Assembly (NCBI GenBank): GCA_016794545.1 | Contig: JAEUJX010000357.1 | Coordinates: 1-41,752, forward strand | Direction: 5' to 3' | Source of the DNA: Myxococcales bacterium | GTDB taxonomy: Bacteria; Myxococcota_A; Polyangia; Haliangiales; Haliangiaceae | Length of the DNA stretch: 41,752 nt | Shown here: in pieces, positions 30,774 through 38,300 of the stretch | How positions within the stretch are numbered: position 1 is the stretch's first letter | Layout of the letters: the number at the start of each line of letters is the position of its first letter | The notes under the pieces: model-generated | The model's database searches: none | Told to the model about the DNA's origin: nothing | What the model saw: the letters and a program-made list of their open reading frames with translations, nothing else | Translations under genes and position numbers: made by a program

Positions 30774-30802
30774 GGCGACCATGACGAGTGCGCATCGTCG
30801 CC
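30774..30802. terminator. Third inverted repeat in the convergent gap
   Basis: Ten-base arms (GGCGACCATG and CATCGTCGCC, one mismatch) with a 9-base loop lie 17 bases from the YkgJ-like stop. It is the third of three stems in under 90 bases. Confidence 0.4.
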
Positions 30803-30818
30803 ATGAACCTTGCGTGAG

Positions 30819-31559
30819 CTACGGGGCTCGGCTCACGGCCGCGGCCCAGGCTTCCTCGGTCGGCCAGTCGAGCTGGCGGAGGTAGTCGCGGAAGTCGGTG
30901 CGGTCCCACGCCTCGAGCGCGACGAGCACCATGCGGGGGAGGATGCCGAGGTAGCGGCGGCCGACCTTCTTGCGGAGCGACAGGCGCTCGCGGAAGGCCT
31001 CCTCGAGCTCGTTCGCGTGGGCGACCTCGGCGCGCGGCGTGTACGAGATGACGTTCGGCGAGCGCGCGTTGCACAGGTCGGGCGAGGAGTAGACGTAGAG
31101 CTGCGCGCACGTCGTCGGGCGGACGGCGTAGACGGTGCAGCGCTCGGCACCGTCGAGGAACAGGCACGGCGTGAACCAGTCGGCGACCGGGGTCGCGTCC
31201 ATCCGCTCGGCGCGCGTCCGGAGGTCGGCGCGGAGCTCGGGCGTGTCGCGGCCGGTGCGCTTCAGGGTGTCGGCGATGACGAGGCCCTCGTAGAGGCGCA
31301 CGATCACGTACGAGCTGCAGCAGGCCTTCGTGGCGGTGCACGTGGAGCAGACCATCGGCAGCCGCGCTTTCTTCGCGACCGCGCGCGCGCCGGTGTCGGA
31401 GTCGCGGTGGTTCTGCGCGATCTGCTCGGCGAGCCAGCGGACGATCTGCTCGTCCTCGACGAACTGCCCGAGGGTGCGGATGGCCTGCACGAGGGTCAGT
31501 CGTCCCGGCGATGAGTGCGATCGTGCGCGCGGTCGTAGCGCATCTGCTTTCCGTATCAC
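30819..31559 (-). CDS. YkgJ-family cysteine-cluster protein (putative Zn/Fe-chelating)
   Basis: The C-terminal ~225 residues contain the YkgJ/UPF0153 cysteine pattern: VCSTCTATKACCSS, CLFLDGAERCTVYAVRPTTC and DLCNA, thought to bind zinc or an iron-sulfur cluster. Function in this family is not established; some members are linked to protein-modifying or flagellar functions. The start is uncertain: GTG 31559 is the longest option inside the gap, and GTG 31490 (VQAIRTLGQF) is equally plausible because conserved sequence begins about there. There is no good Shine-Dalgarno for either. It lies 47 bases downstream of the ketosynthase on the same strand and probably belongs to the chaperone-ketosynthase operon. 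Confidence 0.75.
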   Translation of the reverse strand: MIRKADALRPRARSHSSPGRLTLVQAIRTLGQFVEDEQIVRWLAEQIAQNHRDSDTGARAVAKKARLPMVCSTCTATKACCSSYVIVRLYEGLVIADTLKRTGRDTPELRADLRTRAERMDATPVADWFTPCLFLDGAERCTVYAVRPTTCAQLYVYSSPDLCNARSPNVISYTPRAEVAHANELEEAFRERLSLRKKVGRRYLGILPRMVLVALEAWDRTDFRDYLRQLDWPTEEAWAAAVSRAP

Positions 31560-31606
31560 ATCAGCCGAGGTGTTCCGCCTGTTCGCGAACCTCCCCGAAC
31601 GAGTCG

Positions 31607-32722
31607 CTACTGGCGCTGGAGCAGCAGCGAGCCGAGCGAGTAGCCGGCGCCGAACGACGCCATCACGCCGTAGCTGCCGGCCGGGAGGTCGGCGTTGTGC
31701 CGCGAGAACGCGATCAGCGATCCGGCGGACGCGGTGTTGCCGAACTCGTCGAGGATGATCGGTGCTTCCTCGCGCGTCGCCTCGCGGCCGAGCACACGCT
31801 TGGCGATCAGCTGGTTCATCGGGCCGTTCGCCTGGTGCAGCCAGTAGCGCGCGATCTGGGTCGGCGCGAGGTCGTGCTTCGCGAGGTGGCCCTTGATGAA
31901 GGTCTCCGCCATCGGGACGACCTCCTTGAACACCTTGCGGCCCTGCTGGTGGAACAGCTTGGACGTCTCGTCGTGCTCGGTCTCGGGATCGCAGCGATCG
32001 AGGTAGCCGCGGTTGTTGCGGATCGTCGAGGCCGACCACTTCGACAGCATCTCGACCGACAGGATCTCCCACGACCCCGGCCGGGCCTTCGCCGTCGGCT
32101 CGATCACGAGCGACACCGAGGCATCGCCGAAGATGAAGTGGCTGTCGCGCTCGCGCCAGTTCATGTGGCCCGTCGTCAGCTCGGGCACCACCACGAGCGC
32201 GCACTGCGCCTGGCCGGTGCGCACCGCCTGGCACGCGAGCTGGGCCGCCCCGGTGGCTGCCGAGCAGCCGATCGACACGTCGAAGCCAAAGCCGTGCGCG
32301 CCGAGCGCGTCCTGGACCTCGATCGCGAGGGCAGGGTAGAGGCGCTGGAGGTTCGACGCGCCGAGGACCACGAGGTCGACCTCCTCGCCGTGGCGGCCGG
32401 CGGCGGCGAGCGCCCGCTTCGCCGCGTTGACGGCGTACTCGGCCTGGACGCTCAGCTGGTCCTCGGGGCGGTCCTTGATGTTGGGACACATCCGCTCGGG
32501 ATCGACGAGGCCGGTCTTGTCGTGGACGTAGCGGCGCCGGATCCCCGAGGCCTTCTCGATGAACTCGCTCGACGACTCCTTCAGGGGGTGGTCGGGGTGC
32601 GCCGCGTTGTGCCGGCGGACGAACTCGTTGAACCCGGCGACCAGCTCGTCGTTGGTCAGCACGTTGTCCGGGTGCCACACGCCGTGGCCGGTGATCGAAG
32701 TGCCAGTCGTCTGCCGGGGCAT
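31607..32722 (-). CDS. Beta-ketoacyl-ACP synthase III (FabH-like)
   Basis: A 371-residue thiolase-fold ketosynthase with the KAS III triad: Cys near 153 (FDVSIGCSAATG), His near 295 (YWLHQAN) and Asn near 328 (DEFGNTASAG). The N-terminus has GHGVWHPDNVLTNDEL and an insert (SSSEFIEKASGIRRRYVHD) that makes it longer than the housekeeping FabH. It resembles FabH-like paralogues that condense longer acyl-CoA primers rather than acetyl-CoA; substrate is inferred, not shown. ATG 32722 is preferred (AAGGAA upstream), although GTG 32767 is in frame. It lies 75 bases after the J-domain gene and upstream of the YkgJ-like gene, all on the minus strand. Confidence 0.88.
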   Translation of the reverse strand: MPRQTTGTSITGHGVWHPDNVLTNDELVAGFNEFVRRHNAAHPDHPLKESSSEFIEKASGIRRRYVHDKTGLVDPERMCPNIKDRPEDQLSVQAEYAVNAAKRALAAAGRHGEEVDLVVLGASNLQRLYPALAIEVQDALGAHGFGFDVSIGCSAATGAAQLACQAVRTGQAQCALVVVPELTTGHMNWRERDSHFIFGDASVSLVIEPTAKARPGSWEILSVEMLSKWSASTIRNNRGYLDRCDPETEHDETSKLFHQQGRKVFKEVVPMAETFIKGHLAKHDLAPTQIARYWLHQANGPMNQLIAKRVLGREATREEAPIILDEFGNTASAGSLIAFSRHNADLPAGSYGVMASFGAGYSLGSLLLQRQ

Positions 32723-32797
32723 ATCGAGGTCGGTTCCTTGCACGGGTCCGCACCCGTTGTCTACCACCCGGACCTCACCGGCGATCGCCCGTGGATC

Positions 32798-33343
32798 TCA
32801 GGGGTTCTTCGCGAGCTCGGCCTCGACCTCGCCGAGCGCCTGACGGAGAAACTGGGACGCCGGATCGGCCGCGATCGCCATCTTGAGCTGGAGCAGGCCA
32901 GCCTTCAGATCGCCGCGCCGCAGGGCGAGCTCGGCCTTGCGGTAGTAGATCAGCGCCTTCGAGCTCATCGAGGCCGCCGCCGGGCCACCCGTCGGCGGCG
33001 GCTTGTCGGCGACCGCGACCGCCGCCATCCGCTGCGACACCACCGACGCGGGCTCCGCCGGGTTGGTCAGCGGCTTCATCCGCGTCGTCGTCATCCGCTG
33101 CGAGCGCATCTCCTGGTACGCGCCGGCGACGCGCGAGTACGCGCTCGTCACCTGCTCGAGCTCCTCGGGCCCGAGCCCGCTGCGGTGCAGATCGGGGTGC
33201 GCCATGCGAGCGACCTTCTGGAACGCATCGGAGATCTGCTCCGCCGTCGCGTCGGCCTTCACCTCGAGGAGCAGGTGCGCGGGCGCGTTGCCCTTCGAGA
33301 GCACGCGCTGCGCCCACAGCAGGACGTCGCTGCGGACGCTCAC
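32798..33343 (-). CDS. J-domain protein with C-terminal TPR-like helices
   Basis: A 181-residue protein. The N-terminal ~85 residues form a J domain with the essential HPD (ARMAHPDLHRSG) preceded by TAEQISDAFQKV and followed by VTSAYSRVAGAYQEM. A flexible Pro/Ala linker leads to a TPR-like pair (ALIYYRKAELALRRGDLKAGLLQLKMAIAADP). It has none of the Gly/Phe or zinc-finger parts of DnaJ, so it is a specialised co-chaperone. GTG 33343 overlaps the stop of the Hsp70-like gene by four bases, so the two are translated together and are very likely partners. Confidence 0.85.
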   Translation of the reverse strand: MSVRSDVLLWAQRVLSKGNAPAHLLLEVKADATAEQISDAFQKVARMAHPDLHRSGLGPEELEQVTSAYSRVAGAYQEMRSQRMTTTRMKPLTNPAEPASVVSQRMAAVAVADKPPPTGGPAAASMSSKALIYYRKAELALRRGDLKAGLLQLKMAIAADPASQFLRQALGEVEAELAKNP

Positions 33344-34968
33344 CGGTGCGGGTCCTCGATCGACGGTGCGCCGAGCACCTGGAGGTGAGCTTCCTGCCGC
33401 GCACCGCTCGTCTGATCGGAGGCGCGCACGTGCAGGATGCCGTCGGCGTCGACGCGGAACATCACCTCGATCTTGAGCTCGCCGCGCGGCTTGGGCGGGA
33501 GCTCCTCGAGGACGAGCGTGCCGAGCGGCTCGTTCTCGGCGTAGCGTCGGTTCTCGCCGCGGCAGCAGTCGATCTCGACGCGCGTCTGGTTGTCGCGCGA
33601 GGTCGTGAACACGCGCGTGCGCTCGATCGGGATCGGCGCGTTCTTGTCGAGCAGCCGCTCGGTGAACCCGCCCGCGGTGTGGATCGCGAGCGTCGCCGGG
33701 TTGACGTCCATCAGGATCGGACGCTTCGCCTGGTGCTGCGGCAGCACCGTGTTGCCGCCGCCGCCGAGCATCGAGTGACCCTTGGTCGCGACCGCGTCGC
33801 GCGCGCCCATGCCCGACCCCGCGGCGAGGTTGCCGACGAGCGAGCCGGCCTGGATCGCCGCGCCCTGCGAGACCACCTCGTCGGGGTTGATCGAGGTGTT
33901 CGGCGGCTTCTTGAACAGCTCCGCGATCCGCTGGCGCACCAGCGGGATCCGCGTCGAGCCGCCGACACACAGCACCTCGGAGACCGAGCGCGCGTCGAGC
34001 CCGGCGCTCGCGAGCACCTGCCGCGTCACCTCGAGCGTGCGGTTCACGTAGCCCGAGATCAGCGCCTCGAACTGCTTGCGCGTGATCTGGAACGGCAGCC
34101 GCGCGGCCGGGTTCCCCGGGATCTCGAGGCCGTCGATCTCGCCCTCGGCGGCGTCGTTGTCCGACAGGTGGCACTTGATCGCCTCGGCGCCCATCATCAG
34201 CTTCATCATCAGTGCCGCGTTGGGGCGCGGATCGATGCGCAGCATGCGGTTGCACTCGGACGCGAGCACCTCGCCGAGCGCGCGGTCGAGATCATCGCCA
34301 CCGAGGAAGAAGTCGCCCTCGCTCGCGAGCACCTCGAACACCTCGCCGTTGAGGCGGAGCAGCGACACGTCGAACGTGCCGCCGCCGAAGTCGAACACGC
34401 AGATCACCTGCTGCCGATCGCGGCCGAAGCCATACGCGAGCGCCGCCGCGGTCGGCTCGTTGATGAGGCGCATCACCTCGAGGCCGGCGAGCCGGCCGGC
34501 CTCCTTCGTCGCCTGCCGTTGCCCGTCGGTGAAGTTCGCCGGGACGGTGACCACCGCATCCTTGATCGGCGTGCCGAGCTGGCGCTCCGCACACCGTTTG
34601 AGGTGCAACAGGACGTTCGAGGAGATCTCGGGCATCGTCATGCGGCGGTCGCGCACGACGACGATCGGCTGCTGGTTCGGACCTTCCTCGACCCGGTAGC
34701 GCACGCCGGTCAGGGCGAGCTGGACCAGCGGCGCCCGGATGTTCTGGCCGATGAACCGCTTCGCGGAGTGGATGACGTGGTGCGGCTCGGTCAGCTTGTA
34801 GCGCTTGGCATCCGCTCCGACCACCACACCACCGCTGGACGGGAACGCCACGACGGACGGGTGCACGCGCTCCCCACGTGGGCCGAGGATGAACTCGACG
34901 CCCGTAGGCGTCGCGATGGCAGCGACCGAGTTGGTCGTGCCCAGGTCGATCCCCAGCGCGACAGACAC
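33340..34968 (-). CDS. Hsp70-family (DnaK-like) chaperone lacking the C-terminal lid
   Basis: A 542-residue Hsp70: LGIDLGTTNSVAAI (phosphate 1), VFDFGGGTFDVSLLRL (phosphate 2), CVGGSTRIPLVRQ (adenosine motif), and a beta-type substrate-binding domain (MDVNPATLAIHTAGGFTERL ... FRVDADGILHVRASDQ). It ends there, about 100 residues short of DnaK: the alpha-helical lid and C-terminal tail are missing. Compared with DnaK, the ATPase domain also has a Gly-rich insert (GGGGNTVLP). The start is GTG 34968 (an earlier in-frame ATG would add an unrelated 20 residues). It is coupled to the J-TPR gene. It is likely a specialised chaperone rather than the housekeeping DnaK: no grpE or dnaJ proper is beside it. 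Confidence 0.9.
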   Translation of the reverse strand: MSVALGIDLGTTNSVAAIATPTGVEFILGPRGERVHPSVVAFPSSGGVVVGADAKRYKLTEPHHVIHSAKRFIGQNIRAPLVQLALTGVRYRVEEGPNQQPIVVVRDRRMTMPEISSNVLLHLKRCAERQLGTPIKDAVVTVPANFTDGQRQATKEAGRLAGLEVMRLINEPTAAALAYGFGRDRQQVICVFDFGGGTFDVSLLRLNGEVFEVLASEGDFFLGGDDLDRALGEVLASECNRMLRIDPRPNAALMMKLMMGAEAIKCHLSDNDAAEGEIDGLEIPGNPAARLPFQITRKQFEALISGYVNRTLEVTRQVLASAGLDARSVSEVLCVGGSTRIPLVRQRIAELFKKPPNTSINPDEVVSQGAAIQAGSLVGNLAAGSGMGARDAVATKGHSMLGGGGNTVLPQHQAKRPILMDVNPATLAIHTAGGFTERLLDKNAPIPIERTRVFTTSRDNQTRVEIDCCRGENRRYAENEPLGTLVLEELPPKPRGELKIEVMFRVDADGILHVRASDQTSGARQEAHLQVLGAPSIEDPHR

Positions 34969-35117
34969 CGCTTGATTTACGCTCGTATGGGGCCGGGAGT
35001 CGAGTCCTCCACCGGCCGCGGATCGCACCCAGTTACCCCAGCCAGCGCTCCCGGGCCCATTTCACCCGTGCCGGTGGCTGTGATCTGCGCTGCGTTTCGC
35101 CCGTGCGCAGGCGCGCG

Positions 35118-35178
35118 CTCCCGTACGAAATCTCGACGTCGAAAAAGTGGCATTTCTCGTCGAGATCTCGTACCGGAG
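35118..35178. repeat. 21-base inverted repeat with 19-base loop upstream of the Hsp70-like gene
   Basis: The left arm (35118-35138) and right arm (35158-35178) are complementary over 21 bases with two mismatches; the core is GTACGA-x-ATCTCGACG. In the loop GAAA and TTTC can pair further. It lies about 150 bases upstream of the Hsp70-like start and 185 bases upstream of the lipoprotein start. It could be a cruciform, a regulator site or a transcript structure. Confidence 0.75.
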
Positions 35179-35296
35179 ATCGGGGGGGGCCTGGACCGTC
35201 GACATCCCTCACAACTTTCCCCCGGTGCTACCCGAATTTTTCCAGCCCGGGGCCTTCCACTTACCCCAGTGAGTGTGGGACGCCTATGGGCATTCT

Positions 35297-35316
35297 GTGG
35301 ACGCGGGTACGTCCAC
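35297..35316 (+). promoter_or_regulatory. Perfect 7-bp inverted repeat upstream of the giant lipoprotein
   Basis: GTGGACG and CGTCCAC flank a 6-base spacer, 47 bases before the start codon and 35 bases before its Shine-Dalgarno. It is probably in the promoter or the leader; role unknown. Confidence 0.4.
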
Positions 35317-35350
35317 TGCATCGTCAGATCGATTTCGGGATTGTCTTTTA

Positions 35351-35357
35351 GAGGAGG
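35351..35357 (+). promoter_or_regulatory. Strong ribosome binding site for the giant lipoprotein
   Basis: GAGGAGG lies 5 bases before GTG 35363. It fixes the start at this GTG and excludes the earlier in-frame ATG at 35273, which would give no signal peptide at the N-terminus. Confidence 0.75.
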
Positions 35358-35362
35358 CTGCT

Positions 35363-38300
35363 GTGAGAACTTTGGGCTCGAGGATTGGGCGCGTAGGCGC
35401 GCTCGCATTTAGCATCGCGACGTTCGCCGCTTGCGGCGACAACGGCGTGACGCCACCGGATGCGGCGCCAGACGCGCCGCTCACGCCGGCGGCGCTATCC
35501 ATGATGCCGATGTCTGCTGACTTCGGCACCGTCACGGTCAACACGACCAGTGGCGCCCAGACCTTCACGGTCACCAACGGCGGCCAGGCCGAGTCCGGAT
35601 CGATCTCCGCGATCGTCTCGGGCGCGAACGCCGGCGACTTCACGGTGCAGAACGGCTGCACCACCCTCGCGGGTGGCGGCACGTGCGTCGTGAGCGTCAC
35701 CTTCCGCGCCAGCACACCCGGCGCCAAGAGCGGCACGCTCGTCGTCACCGGCTCGCCCGGCGGCACGGCGATGGCCACCCTCAACGCGGCGGCCGTCGCT
35801 CCGACGGCGCTGACCATCACGGGCTCGCCCTTCGACTTCGGCAACGTCGTCGTCGGCACGACCACCACGGTCAACCGCGTCTTCACGGTCACGAACAGCG
35901 GTGGTGTCACGTCGGGTACTCTGACGGTCACGCCGGCGGGCTCCAACCCGGCCCAGTTCGTCAAGACCGCCGACACCTGCAACGGCCAGACGCTGGCCGC
36001 GGGTGCCAACTGCACGTTCACCGTCAACTTCGCGCCCACCTCGATCGGTGCGAAGTCCGCCTCCTTTGATGTCTCCGCGAACCCGGGTGGTCTTGTCTCC
36101 GGCGCCGTCAGCGGCACCGGTATCAACAACGCCACGATCGTCATCACCCCGAACGCGACCGACTTCGGCAGCGTGACGGTTGGTGCCAACAGCACGCAGA
36201 GCTCGTTCGTCGTCACCAACTCGGGTGGCGTCGCGACGGGTGCTCTCGCTGCCCCGACCCTGACGGGTGCCCAGGCCGCGCAGTTCAACATCGTCTCGCA
36301 GAACTGCACCGGCGTGGTCCTCCAGCCGGGCGGCGCGAACTCCTGCACCGTGATCGCGCGCTACTCGCCGACGGCGACGGGCGCGGCGGCCGCGAACCTC
36401 AACGTGACGGGTACGCCGGGCGGCACGGGCGTTGCCAACCTCTCGGGCACCGGTAACGCGGTCGGCTCGCTGACGTTCAACCCGACCACCCACGACTTCC
36501 TCACGGTGAACGTCGGCGCGGCCTCGGCCCCGCAGCAGTTCACGCTGTCGAACCCGGGCGGCTCGCCGATCGGTCCGCTGACGCTCGCCACGGGCGGCGC
36601 CAACGCGAACCAGTTCCAGATCGTCGCCGGCACGGACACGTGCACCGGCCAGACGCTGCTGCCGACGGTCGGCACGTGCACCATCTCGGTCACGTTCAAC
36701 CCGACCAGCGCCGGCCTCAAGAACGGCACGCTCCAGGCGACGGCGCCGTCGGGCACGTTCTCGGCCACGCTCACCGGCACGGGCATCGTGGGCGCCACGC
36801 TCTCGATCGCGCCGGCCACGCACGACTACGGCTCGGTCGCGATCCAGACCAACAGCCCGTATCAGGACTTCGTGGTCACCAACACCGGTGGCGTCGCGTC
36901 GGGCGTTCCGACCGTCGCGCTCAACGGCACCAACGCCAGCGAGTTCAACATCGCGAACCCGCCGAACGGTGGCTGCACCGCGGCCCTCGCTCCGGGCGCG
37001 AGCTGCACCATCCAGGTGCGCTTCTCGCCGGTCATCGTCTCGATGATCGCCAAGCAGGCGACCCTCGACGTCGGCGCCTCGCCGGGCGGTAACGTCTCGG
37101 CGGCGCTCTCCGGCTTCGCGATCAGCCAGGCGCAGATCGCGAACACGCCGTCGGCGCTCTCGTTCAACCAGACCCTGATCGGGGACACCTCGGTCCAGAT
37201 GATCACCGTCACCAACAATGGTGCGGCGACCACCGGCCCGCTGATGGTCACGATCGCCGGCGCGAACGCGGCGGACTACACGCAGACCAACAACTGCACC
37301 ACGCTGCTCAACGGCCAGTCGTGCACCATCAACGTCACGTTCGCTCCGCAGGGCCCGTTCAACCTGAACGCGCTCTCGATGGAGGACCGCCGCAACGCGA
37401 GCGTCACCGTCACCGGCACGCCGGGCGGCACGGCCGTGACGTCGCTGACGGGCACCACCCGTCCGCGCATCGAGCTCCTCGCCCCGTCGACGAACCCGTT
37501 CGACTTCGGCGCGGTCGGCGTCTCCTCTCCCGAGGAGGCCGTGTGCGTGAACGTGACGGTGCGTAACAACACCGCCACCACGGCGAACCTCGCGCTCACC
37601 CCGACGCTCGGCACCCCGCAGCAGTTCTTCCCGGTCACGAACGGCGTGACCTGCCCGACGGGTGGCTACCCGGCGACGTTCGGCGGCGCCAGCGTGTGCG
37701 GCGCGACGCTCGGTGCGGGCGCGAGCTGCACCATCCGCATCGCGTTCAACCCGGAGAGCACCGGCGTGAAGACCGGTAACGTGGTCTTCGCGATCAACGG
37801 CGGCGGTCCGAACAACGCGGTGACGCAGCAGCTCACCGGCACCGGTGGCGGCCTGACGATCAACCCGTGCACGGCGCAGACGTGCGTGGGCATCCAGCCG
37901 CCGATCACCCCGGCGAACCCGTTCAGCTACGGCACGATCAACGTGAACAACTCGAACTTCCAGGAGTTCTTCGTCGACAACGACACCGGCGTTGCCACGG
38001 GCCCGATGGGCACGCGCATCACCGGCCCGAACGCCAACCTGTTCCACATCATCTCCGACACCTGCGCGGGTAACTCCGTGCCGACGCTCGGCGGCTGTGT
38101 GATCCGGGTGTCGTTCGCTCCGACCTCGACGGGCACGTTCACCGCGACGCTGATCACGACGGACTCGACCGGCGCGCAGATCACGAGCTCGCAGAACCTG
38201 TCCGGTACGGGCGGCATGCCGGCCGTGATCTCGGTGACCCCGAACCCGGGTAACTTCACCGCGTTCTCGGGCGAGGCCTCGACGGCCTCGTTCACGGTGT

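Larger units (their letters stand above)
34969..35362. other. 394-base non-coding gap between the Hsp70-like gene and the giant lipoprotein
   Basis: No credible gene. It must contain divergent promoters for the chaperone operon (minus) and the lipoprotein (plus). It holds a long inverted repeat (35118-35178), a run of nine G's just after it, a second smaller inverted repeat (35297-35316), and A/T-rich patches (GAAAAAGTGGCATTT; CGAATTTTTCC) that are unusual in this G+C-rich DNA. No CIRCE element (GAGTGCTAA type) is present. Confidence 0.7.

Noticed and set aside
31496-31545. A 16-codon frame on the minus strand just before the YkgJ-like gene, starting at an ATG near 31543
   Set aside because: No ribosome binding site or promoter box in the right place, and it overlaps the possible N-terminus of the YkgJ-like gene; chance is the simpler explanation.
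35118-35178. Inverted repeat considered as a CIRCE heat-shock element
   Set aside because: The arms do not resemble TTAGCACTC/GAGTGCTAA and the loop is 19 bases rather than 9.
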